From Limnomonas spitsbergensis (Eukaryota; Chlorophyta; Chlorophyceae; Chlamydomonadales): a DNA stretch of 64,000 nucleotides. Both the position numbers and the translations under genes were made by a program. Shown piece by piece: positions 25,701-37,700 of this stretch. The notes under the pieces are model-generated. The model was not told the DNA's origin and did no database searches. It was given only the letters and a program-made list of their open reading frames with translations. Within the stretch, counting starts at the first letter, position 1; each line of letters starts with the position of its first letter. The stretch lies in assembly GCA_037349105.1 (NCBI GenBank), contig JAYJMM010000124.1, positions 8,106,001 through 8,170,000 of the forward strand, given 5' to 3'.

Positions 25701-28700
25701 CTTGGTTTGTGTCCCAGGGTGGTTCGTGTTGGGAAGAGGGTTTTTGTGGTTTGTGTTGGGGAGAAGGAGGGGGAGCGGAGGAGGGTGATAGGGGCATCTG
25801 TCCTTCTGCCTGTCCTGGAGATGGGTTGCATGCTCACCTGAAACGAACCTGGCTCTGTCACCTGCTGCAAGCCTCACTTGATAACACTTATCCAACCTGT
25901 CGATTCCTGCCCTGCCCCGCTGCCTCAAGGTATGCCTATCTGGCTTGTTTGAACCCAGAGCTGGGTGACCCGTCGTCATCTGGTGACGTCGGCTATCAAG
26001 CCCCTACGCTGTCTGTTGCGCACACCGTGGAGGGCTCTGGCTGGGCGCTGTCTGACAAGGCGCTGGAGGCGGCTGCATGCTTGCGCTTTCTGAGAATGCA
26101 GCGCAACAGGCTCAAGGTGGGAGGCAGGGGGAGCTGCAGCCTTGATCCTCCAGCGATAACGCCACGAAAGCGAGGGACTTATTTTCCGTCGCTTCAAGAC
26201 TGGTTGCCCATACTTGCCTGTCAGGCTGTTACTCCCATTCAGCACGGCTGAGCCCCAGGGAATGAGATGCACACAGGATTTGAAGCCTGGGCCTTACACA
26301 CTTTAAGGTCTTGATTCCACCGCACCGCTTCAGATCCTCTTATCCCATGGTTCACAACATTGGCGGTACAGCACCTCCGGTATGGTCCTTTTGCCGCAGC
26401 AGCTGCTCTGACCCTTGTCACCAAGCGCTGGCACCAATGCCCCTCTGTCACTCTGGGTTGGGGGGTTGAACATGGCTCTAATACAAAAGTGTGATGGTTG
26501 CCCCCCCACCTGTGCCTCCCCTACACAGGTCCTTCACTACCATAATGCACTGGTGTCGATGCAGCTGACCCTGCTGGGGGACGAGGTGCGCGAGGAGAAG
26601 GCGGGTGCCTCCTCCCGCACCGCGACCACGACGGTGAAGGACCTCACCTGCCCCATCAGCTGTGCAGCACGCAGCGCTGCCTCTGACGCCGCCGCCTCTG
26701 CTCAGCAGCCTCCGTCGCCCATGCAAAAAGGTGGCGCGGCCGCTGCGACAGCTGCGTCGGCAGCTGCATCAGACAGGGACGTTGGCGAGGTGGATGTCAT
26801 GTGGCCGGACGACTGGCTGGAGGACTCAGATGCGGGTGTCGCCGTGCGGAGCATGAACGGCAGGTGGGTGACCCGCCTGGCATGTGAGGGATCTATCGAT
26901 TTGACGGGTACGTTCCACTGCCTCCCTCGGCAGTCCTTCGTCTGTGGATCTAGATCCATGCGATCCACGTCGATAGATCTAGATCCGCTCCCAACTGCTC
27001 CCTGCTCTTGCCTTGACCATCACTTCTGCTGTACCATCATCACCAAATGTAGTGCTCCGCTGGCCGCTTACGACACTACAAACTTCACGAGGCTTGTCTC
27101 CTGCAACGTCTGGAAGCAGTCCCATGCAGCTGTGCCAGCTCTCTTGCATACACCAGCTCGCTCATATCCTGTTCCAGGCATGTATTGCACCCCCTATCCA
27201 TCCACACACACGGGAACTCTCCACACACCACCTCGTACCGCATGTACCGCTAGTGGCGCATTGTGTACTGCCATTCACCCTTCTACACGTACCCTACTGC
27301 AGGCGTGTGGTGTACCGCCGCACCCTGGACCTACTTGAGGGTGTTGAGGAGGAGCTTCTGCGTGTGTGCACGTACCACATGGAGCAGTACGTGGCTCAGC
27401 TGCAGGCGGCAGGGAGAGGCTCTGAGGTGGCCGAGCTGGATCGCAGCGCCTTCCTGGATGATGCCTGGGCCTTTGAGGCGGCCTTTTGCGCTGCCCGACA
27501 CAAGGTGAGGAAGGCAGGTCTGAGGGCCTTGGGGTATGCTGATCTTTGCTTTGCAAGCCTGCCTGGATCTGGGTCCATTTATCTATGCCGTGAGGCATGT
27601 TCGATTCAATTGTTGATCAAGATGCTGCGTTTCTGTCCACATGGCCCGATACTGTCCATATGGCACGATGCATGCTGTTCCTTTCAGGAGGTTACATTTG
27701 TGACCGTTGCGTGAGGATCAGCCGGGGGCTTAATTGCCAACAGCCTACCCCCCTGAAGCCCCTCACATCTTAAGACCCTGAACCCTAGAAGCTGAACCCA
27801 ATACCCTTGACCCCTACCCCCTAGACCCTTACATGGTGACCGGAATTACTGCGTCCTGAACATTACACCCTGGACCATATTTCTTCTATGCGGCAGTGTG
27901 TGGTAGCGTACTTCTCCGCGTACCGCCACGCTGAGGCCTGGGGCGTGACGGAGGACCTTTTCGGCGGCCTTGGATCTGCCCAGGGCGGTGGCTCGGGCCC
28001 TTCCGGAGTTTACGCCCTTGGCGGTGCTGAGACCCCGGTGAGGCCCTTTGCTGCCGGCAGCGGTGGAGCCCTGGAAGCCAAGAAGTGGGTGGGCATGGCC
28101 GCCAACACACCGCAGCCGCAGCTGCTTGCTGCACGGGTTCAGCTGAGACGGGAGCTGCTGGACATGTGCTTCAGGTGAGAGCTGACAGGGCCGGAGAGTC
28201 CGTACCTGGCCCAGCAACAGCATTGTGGGGCTGGTGAGCCCCCCTGTTCTGACGCTGGCGCCTACACGTGATTCCTGTTTATGTGCGTCGCTTGATGCCT
28301 GCCGCCCGGCCTGTACACTGCCTGTTATGAGGCCACGTGGGCGGTGTCGCAATACCACGAGTGAGGGGAGTGGGCACACTGTTGGTTCAAATAGCTGGAC
28401 GGCTGGCATGAACTTTGAGGGCATGGTGTGCGTCTGCAAGGGCCTGCGGGTCAGACATGAGCATGGCGCGCCCTGCGGACAGGCAGCTCCTGCGCTGCCT
28501 GTCCTCAAAACTGTAGAATGTCCATCCACTCAGTTTACCCGTCAACAGTATAGACCTTGCCAAGCAAATTATTTCAGCTGGTTGGTCAACTTGATTGCGG
28601 TACCGATTCGGCTTTTTGCACCGTTCTAGAGACAGCTTGCACACTTGAAAACATTTGAAACGATGCAGAACACCACCTTTGTGCCTCTTGCCCCTGATGT

Positions 28701-31700
28701 CACAGACGTCCAGGCATTTCTCCCGAGGATGGCTACTTCGCGTCCAGGTACATATCTGCCACGGTCACCCTGGACCTCGAGGCAGGCCTGATGGAGCAGC
28801 TGCTGGAGGCCGTGGCCAGAGAGGAGAGGCAGGCCCTGGCAGCAGCCTTTGCGACCGCCTCTGCTGCCGCTGCCGCCGCAGCTGCTGCTGGGCTGAAAGT
28901 AGCGGACAGCAGCAGGGAGGGCTCGGAGGCAGCGGCAGCCTCAGCCCCCGCCCTGCCCTGGGTCCCTGGCCTCCCGCCTGTGATGTTGTACGGGAAGGTG
29001 TTGCTGCGTCCCTCGGCGCAAGGGCTGATGCAGGAGGGCGGCATGCTGCCTGGCGTGGGTGCAATCGCTGCGGCGATGCCTGGGCAGATCAGGCGGGTCG
29101 TTGCGTGCTTCGCTGACGTGCACCAGGTGTGTGCAGGGAGTGGCTGGTGGAGGGGAAAGGGGGCGCAATGCCTGAAGTAGAGGTAGACAGGTTTATGCAA
29201 TGCCACTCAGGACATCAGGTGCCAGTTGTCCTCAGGGGCATTGCGGAACCCTATACACCTTAGCGAAGAGTCCAGTTGCAGGAGGAGACTGCAAGATCCC
29301 CTAGCTGGCTGGGTGTCTCCTCCTGTGTGCACTGGGTCAGGTATGTGCTGATCTGGCGCAGTGGCGTTCCATTAAATGTGAAACCAAAATTTGAATCTAC
29401 TGCCTATTGCACTGACGTTCAAACCCTCGCCTGACAGATCCGTCACGAAACTGACTTGTCCGAGGTGCGGCGGATGATCATGCAGTACGCGTGTACAGAG
29501 CTGGGCGTCCTGCTGCGAGAGGAGGTACATCGGGTGCAGGCTGCGCCAGATAAGGTCCCAAAGGACAGCATGTTCAAGGTATGTGAGTGTGGGGGGGTGT
29601 TTTGGTAGGGGTGGCGGGTCCTGTTCAAGGTGTGGGGGGGTCCTGGTGGTGAGGGCGGCCGCAGGGTCCCACCTGACCCGATGCTGGTCTCCTCTCTCGA
29701 TGTCCCCACTGGATAGAGACTTGTGGCCTGATGCAAGCGGTGTGAGCCTGGGTGGATGGCAGCCTTGAGGCTAGCAGCCGTCTAATGTGTCATGCATGAA
29801 GGCTTTGGATGTGTAAGGGTTGTCAGGGCTGACTGCTAATTAATATGTAAGTTCCAAATACGTAACTAACGGCAGAACTAAATGCATACAATATAACTGC
29901 ATATACTGTAACTGCATATCACGGAAGTTTTAGCATGGCCTCGTCACCTCCTCCCTGTCCAGGACATGGGGATGGGCAAAGCGGTGGGTGACACTGCGGC
30001 CCTGGGTCAGTTCAACTGGCTGTGTCGCAGCCATGTGTCGGACAACCCAACTGTGGTGGTCGGGGCTGCTCGGCACGCAGGCTGCTCACCTCGCAGGGCC
30101 GTTGAGGTGAGAGAGGCGCGGCCCCTCAGGTCGCCCGGCGATGTGCTGTCGGTGGGGCTGGAAGGTGCATGAGGAGTCAGCTCCTGCGCACACAGCTGAG
30201 CACTCACGTAGGACAAGAGCCAGGAGACTAGACTCTTAACTGTCTCGGTCTGCCTTCAAAAGAATGAACAAAAGACTTATCTGCACAGACAGTGCCCTCT
30301 GCCTGTATTGGAGTGGGTTTAGGGGGCTACGCAAACCTACACAAGCCTCATCGTTTCTTGCTTTCAGCGCTTCTGGGTCATTGGGGGGATCTGGGAATGG
30401 ATCCCACTAGTGGTTGTGTCCCGGCCTTGCCGCCTGCTGTATGCCCTAGCACATTTGCCGACTGGTCTCACGGGTCAGACGGGCCTCCGTCCTTGGCCCA
30501 GATCCCCCTTCATCTCGGCGCGCAGGTGATGCTCAACAAAGAGATGCTGATTCGGCAGCTGTACCGCAGCGAAATGCTATGGCTCGTATACTCCTGCCAG
30601 AGCCGCGCACTTGGCAAGAAGGTGGCAACACCAGAGCTCCAGGTGAGCCTCCTTAGAATAAGGTGATTTCTATATAACGGTATGGACCTCCTGAATTCAA
30701 GTGAGAAAACATTCAGTGCTCCTTCCTTGGGGCTCGTGAGCTCTGGGTGCAGCACAGCTCGGGGCTGGAGCCACACTCTTGCTGGTGACGATCAGCAGGG
30801 AGACGGCGGTGTCAAGCAGCCTTGTCCCCGTGATGCAGTGGGGACTGCTGGACGAGCTGAAGGATGGCGGACCTGTGTAACCCAATGGCTCTTGTTGGGA
30901 CTGTGGTGAAAGAGTGCAAAACATGATTTAGCAGTAGGGCTCGCTTGTTATGTGGCTTCCTGGCCCCCAGTATGCAGTTTTGCAGTTCTCTGCTTTGTCC
31001 CCTACTTGTCAACCAGGCAGGATGAACACATCTACTCAAATGGGTACCAGAAGCCTTGCAGGTCTTGGGCAGGGTCCATGGCTTGACACACTGGGGACAA
31101 TGGGCAGGCACCTCAGGAAATCGGGTGGTAAGGCTGGTATGTTGTATGCTTGTGTGTCCACCCCATTGTGTGCCGTATGCTTGTGTGTCCACCCCATTGT
31201 GTGCCGTATGCTTGTGTGTCCACCCCATTGTGTGCCGTATGCTTGTGAGTCCACCCTCATGCATATTCCTGGCAAGGAGGCCAGGGCAGTGCATGCGATT
31301 GGGAGTATGTGGTAGGCAGTGTAGCAACACGCTCCTGCTCGGCCCCACAGGTGTGATCATGCGATGGCCATGCATCATGCCTGCCAGTTCTTGCAGCATG
31401 CATCGTTAATTCGCTCGGCCAGATGTCTGCCCTTTATGACAAGGCGTGATCTGCACGTTGTGTTTACAGGGCATCGACTGGGATAATGCCGATGCCGATG
31501 GCAAGCCTTTGAAGCCAGAGCTGCTCAAAGCCACGCTGTCAACCTGTGAGCCATTTGAAATGGACCCCCTGGGCGCTAACGGGCCAGACGAGCGGGACGG
31601 GCCTGCCCCGGAGAACAGCCACACTGGCAGCGGGGTCGGCAACAGTGAGTCACCGACGTGAAAGTGTGACTGGGTACGCATTGGGGGGGGGGGGGAGGAT

Positions 31701-34700
31701 TTGATCAGGCTGCAGTCTTGCACGCGTACCACATTTGTGGTTGGCACTGAGAGGCCGCACTTTCGAATCATAGGCTCTATCAGTGAGGGAATGGAGGGGT
31801 CAGGGTCGTGCGACGGTTTGTGTACCGATTTAGGTAACAGCGCACTCTCGAGATGCATCAGCCCTGCTACCTGCCACGGGAAGCATTTCTCCTCCCGCTG
31901 CTTCATCTGATAAACCCGCAGAAGGCAGGCCAAGGCAAATACACATACTAAACTCGGCTCCCAACCCTTTGCAACGCTCACGCAACGTCTAGGGAAGGCA
32001 TGAGAGGTCCACATTCATGAGGTGCTGATTCCCCCGGCCATGCTCCCGCCTACAGGTGTGATGTTCGGAGTGGGCTCTGCGGGCGTGCTGGGCGGTGTCT
32101 GGCGCGCTCCCCCGCTGGCCATAGCCGAGTTCAGCACGCACCTGGCAGGGCTGCTGCTGCCTCACTCTCTAGCGGGCCTGCGGGCCATGCTAGTGAGCGC
32201 TGGAGCGGCCAAGGGAGGACCTGCCGCTGCTGCATCTCCTGCTGCTGCTGCTGCAGTGGCACCGTCAGTCTCCGGTGCCGTGTGCGATGCACTGGCAGAG
32301 GCGGTGCGAGCTCAGGTGCTGCGGGTACAGACGCTAAGCCTGTCCATCAGGTGAGCGACGCAGCAGGTAAAGCTGTGCTTCCCAACTCACAACTGTACAC
32401 TTGGAATGTAAGGTCTGGATCCTTCTTGCAGCCACGGCTTATCCAGGGTTTATAAGGATTTACCACCATTTGTATCCAGGCTTTATAAAAGGGACTCATG
32501 TGCGGTCTATGGCTGGGTGTCTGCGTTCTCAAGCCCAAGGAACGGTGTCACTCATGATCATATCTGCATTGTTTATGACACGTTGCTTGTTGGTCAGCAC
32601 CAGCCCCATTCCTCCTGGCCTCCTGCCCCTGGTCACCCCCTGTCAGTGGGCCCCAGCAGCCAGCCTCCTGCCCCGGGCACCTCTGGTGGATGAGCCCCTG
32701 GGGTCATCCTTGTATGCCCAACGGGGCTTGTGTGGATCCTGCTTCACAGAAAGACCCCCCCACGCCATCAATGATTATATTCTTCACACTGTCTGGACCT
32801 TTCAAAGATGGCTTCTGGCTGGTTTGCAGGAGCTGTCAAAACAGAAACGGTGCACCATAAAGCTTGTGTCCGCCCTCTGATACAGGATGTTCTAGGTGCG
32901 CCTGCCTGTGCCCCCACCTCCCTCGCTCTTTCCCCTGCAACGTTTCTACCTCAACAGAAGTCCGGTCTAGGTCCAACGCCTGCCCCCTGTGCCCCACTTC
33001 ACGGCCACCAGGCACAATCAGATGCTGCTGGACTTCATCATCCGGAAGCTGGACAGGAGGCGTCGGGTGCTCATGTGGCGTGCTGAAGTTATGGAGGGGC
33101 GGGGGGGAGCCATCCATGCCGGTGAGGGAGGGCAGGGGGGGCAAGCCACCCTGTTGTGTGCTTGCTCTGCATGCAACATCTCTGTATGGGTACATACAAC
33201 ATTCCTGTGTGCTTGCTCTGCATACAACATCTCTGAGTGAATGCTCTTTAAATATTGATCGCGGCCCTGTGTGCAGGCCAGAGGAATACCGCCATGTGTG
33301 TGGGCGCTCCCCCGGGCTCATACGCACCGGCTGCTCTACCTGCTCCCGTACTGTTTGGCAAGTATGAACAGCAGCATCGCGAGGATCCGCCCCTCCTCAG
33401 GGACCCCCCGCAGGCAGTGAGCCTGAAGCGGCGGTACAGGTGGGTGAGTGTGATTGAAGCCTTAGAGCTCAAACTCGGGAGGGCCAGCAGGGTGGACTGG
33501 TAGAGGGGGGTTCAGGGCCAGCAGGGTGTTCTGGCAGAGGGGGGCTCAGGAGAAGACCATCTGAGAGACCTGGACCCGGCAGTCTCCTGCATGGTGGGGA
33601 GAGAGGGGGAGGCGATGCTGTAGAATACGCGATACAAAGGCACGTCTTGTGCCCTTTCAAAATAGGGCTTGTGTGTGGTTTGGTTCACCGATGTTGCCCC
33701 ACCACCTCCCACATGCCATATGCCCATGCCTTCAGGAGCCTGTCTGCTGCCTCAGCCGCTATCCAGAGTGGCGCCGGGGCAACAGCGGAGGGGGGCCTGG
33801 GCATGCTGTCCCCCAAGGCGCTGACTGACCTCAAGAACAGCCGCAGGCGACTGTGTCAGGACGCGGATGCGCTGTGGCTGGACATCACCAGCATCAAAAT
33901 CGAGCTGAGGGAGAAGGTGTGCGCCTTCAGGGGAGGGCGCAAGGGGGTGGGTGGGAAACATCAGCCTGGGAGACGAGTTTTGGCTGAGTCATGGAGCTTG
34001 GAGTGCAGTCTGGAAATCGTGATGCACATTGTTCCGTCAACACAGTTATTTATAACACTGTTACTGAGGCCCGCAACTCCTGACTTGCAGGCCCGCAACT
34101 CCTGACTTGCAGGCCCGCAACTCCTGACTTGCAGGCCCGCAACTCCTGACTTGCAGGCCCGCAACTCCTGACTTGCAGGCCCGCAACTCCTGACTTGCAG
34201 GCCCGCAACTCCTGACTTGCAGGCCCACAACTCCTGACTTGCAGGCCCGCAACTCCTGACTTGCAGGTCCGCAACTCCTGACTTGCAGGCCCACAACTCC
34301 TGACTTGCAGGCCCGCAACTCCTGACTTGCAGGCCCGCAACTCCTGACTTGCAGGCCCGCAACTCCTGACTTGCAGGCCCGCAACTCCTGACTTGCAGGC
34401 CCACAACTCCTGACTTGCAGGCCCGCAACTCCTGACTTGCAGGCCCGCAACTCCTGACTTGCAGGCCCGCAACTCCTGACTTGCAGGCCCGCTCTGAGTT
34501 TGTACAGCGCATGCACCGGCCCTCCTCCTCCCCCGGTGGCCTTGCTGCGCCCACCAAGCACAACCCCGTGTCCTTCAAGCTGGAGGGCTTCACCACCTAC
34601 ACGCGGCGCTTCCTGGCTGTGCTCCTGCCCACGGTGGCCAAGTGTGAGGTGGCCACCACCTGCAGGGACATGGCCTTGCTCATCCTGGGGAGCACAGGTG

Positions 34701-37700
34701 CGGCTGACAGAGGGAGGAGGGGGTATGAGTGGGTGTGGGAGGGCGTGAGAGGGCGTGAGAGAGAGGGGGGTGTTTATGAGTGGGTGTTGGAGGGCGGGAG
34801 AGGGCCTGACAGGGCGTGACAAGAGGAGGGAAGGTGACGTAGGGGGGAAGGTGGAGGGGAGGAGGCGTCCCAAAGTGTGTGAGTTTGCGAGGGGTTAGTG
34901 TCTGAACCCAGAGCCTAGGATGACAGATCTCCCTTCAAGCTAGGCTGTGTATGTAAGGGGGGATGAGCAGGCGGCAGGGGTGATGTAAGCAATGCTGGCC
35001 TGATACAAGGCCTGAAGATGCGTTGGGCAGGCTCTTTGGGATTGAAACCTTCCATTCTAGGTATGCTGTCACATATCCCCTCCCTTTGGTCGTGCCCCTT
35101 CCCCTCCCGGTGACTGCAAATGCCCAGGCGGCCTGGGTCACGACTGGGGACTCAAGCTGACACACGACGGGCGCCGCTTGCTCCAAAAGCCTGAGCCGGC
35201 GCCCTTCTTTGACGGAGCGGACGGTGCTGACAGGATGCTCCGCCTTCTGCTCGAGTATGGACCCTTGTGGCAGGTGCGGGTGTGCGGAAGTGATGCAAGG
35301 ACATCCTGGGTTGTCTGTGGGTATATTGTGGTGCTGTCTTTTCGTATATCAGGTGTCATAATTTGCTTCATCTATGTTTAGGCTTAAAGATAAGGTACTG
35401 CATAAGATGCGATCTAGTCCATCTTGATGTCCCCTGAGATTATGCAACAAGAGTTCAAAATCTGGCCGGTTGCTTGCATGCTACACTAACGTGCATGCCC
35501 AAACCCGATGCCCCGCCTCCCCTGCTGTGGGCCCCTTGTACAGCTCCTTCACGACTGCCCCCCCTCCCTGCCTGCTGGGACAGACTGTGGGCCCCTTGTA
35601 CAGCTCCTTCACGACACCCCCCCCTCCCTGTCTGCTGTGACAGACGGTTCATTTTGACGCTGCGGACAAGGCGGGTGATCCGGACCCCATGCACTGGACC
35701 CCTGGCTTTGCGGCCATCCCCCCGGGGATTATGTTGCCAGACCTCAACGGCTATGTACGCCTGGACCTGATGTGGAGTGTGCCTGCACAGGCAAGTGTGG
35801 GCGCAGCAGGGGGGCATGAACTGCTGGTTGGAGCAGGTGTGGGTGTGTGAGTGTGAGCTACAGTGGGAGAGGTGGCTGGCCTAAGAAGTTGAGGTTTACC
35901 GGTACTGTTGTAAGGGTGGGCAATGGGCATTGGTGTTCGTTGTTCGAATTTGGGGACAGGTAGAGGCTTGGCTGTCAAGCCGGAGCACACTGTCGTTGCT
36001 GATGCCGACGCAGGTGTTGCTGTGGCTGCTGCTTGTACTGCTGTTGTGTCTCCTACCGTTGTTTTTTCCTTTTGTGTTGTTGTTGCTGTTGTTGTTGTTG
36101 CTGCTGCTGTCGTGTGCTTCTGTGTCCATGAGGCAGAGCGCCCCTGTGCCTGATCCCCACGTGATGACCTTCACTGGTGATAAGTATCTGCGGAATATCT
36201 AAAAATATCCCTGTGGCTTGTTTTCTCCATCAGTGGGACGTGTTGTCCACAAGCTGCTTCGACAGTGCACCGGAGGTGCCTGTAGACTCAGCACCGGACA
36301 CCACCAGCACCATGGGTGATGCCCAGGGTATGGATGACATGAATCAGACCCGAGCAGCACCGGCACTGGCACCTGAGACACCGGGTATCGGGCAAAGCGG
36401 CCTAGCGCTGTTGGAGCAGGGTGCACGCCTGGGCCTGCTGCTGCTGGGCATTATCAGGACTGTGCTGTTTGAGGTGAGGGGAAGAGGGTGGAGGGAGGGG
36501 GGAGGAGAAAGGAGAAAGGAGGGGGGAGGGAGAAAGGAGGAGGAGTAAAGTGGGAGGGACGGAGGTAGAAGGGAGGGCTATTAGCTGGGGTAGGGGTGGA
36601 GGAATGTGGTGGAGGTGGAGCAATGGGAGAGGGGCGCAGATAGAAGGGAGGGGTAGAGGGCGGCTTGTTCTTGAACACTGTGCCAGTCATGGCTGCCGGG
36701 GGAGGCCTCTCTTTACATGCAACTGAGGGTTAAAAGGAGTGTGTTTAAAAGGAGTGGGACCTGCCAAGGGCTTGAGCACTGGTGGGATGTGTGCACCTCA
36801 GGGGTAACATGACCTTGAATGTTTTAAGGCGGCCTGGTGCGCATCTCTGAGCACCTGCTACAAGCCCCTGTCACCACTCCAGGCCGCCTGATACCTTACT
36901 CCCTGCCCTCTCCTCCCCCAGGCGGCCCTCCTGGCTCCCGGCCTTGACCTGGCCCGGGGTGGCGACATCAACCGCACCACCACCGAGCTTGCGACGGCCC
37001 CTGGAGGGCACGGCAGGTCCTCCCTCGAGCCCCTCACAGGAGTGGCCTTGTACCGCGCAGCAGTGGCACGCAACGCTGCCAGCGCCGCACCGTTCCTGCC
37101 GGGCGCGTTGATGGCGCCAATGCTGGTGACCCTGCACGGCCGGATGCAATTTCTGGCTGAGGCGGCAGGGTCTGCAGGCAATAGCAAGGCGTCGGCAGGC
37201 AGTGGCAGAGCAGCAGGCACTGCGGGTCAGTGGAGGGGGGGGATGCTTTTGCTTCCTTCCTTCCCGGCCATCTACCAGTGTTTGTACATGTTTGTATTAT
37301 ATGTTCTGCTGGGCGCCAGGAGTGGGTCTTGCGATGACAGCAGGAGTTCTGATGGGCATTCGTGGGGCCAAGTGGTCCCGGCTGCCCTGATACGGCTCCG
37401 ATTTCGTTTGAATTCCCAAGTTGCAATGCTGGATTTTGGACGTCGACAGAAATCCGAATTCGAAGTCACTCCATGTCTGGGAATGACCCTGCCAGTTGTG
37501 CCGCATGTGGTGGTTGAGAGCCTGTCCACACTTGTAGGGATTACATGATCCACTCTCCCACACCCGCATGTTGACCCCACCCCCCATACTCTGTAGGCAA
37601 GGCCGCCTCCTCCCGCTCCATCCCGCTGGCAGCTGCCACCACCTTCCTGCGCAGAGAGCTGGCCACGCACACCCTGACGCACATTGTAGCACTTGCAAGG

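Noticed and set aside
30368..30525. Reading frame with TGQTGLRPWPRSPF as an upstream extension of exon 15 in the large gene
   Set aside because: The acceptor at 30368 would break phase with exon 14. The acceptor at 30526 keeps the frame and gives the continuous helix-rich sequence.
33961..34873. Minus-strand open frames of 270, 211 and 140 codons
   Set aside because: They are translations of the 22-bp minisatellite in all minus frames, antisense to the intron before exon 21.
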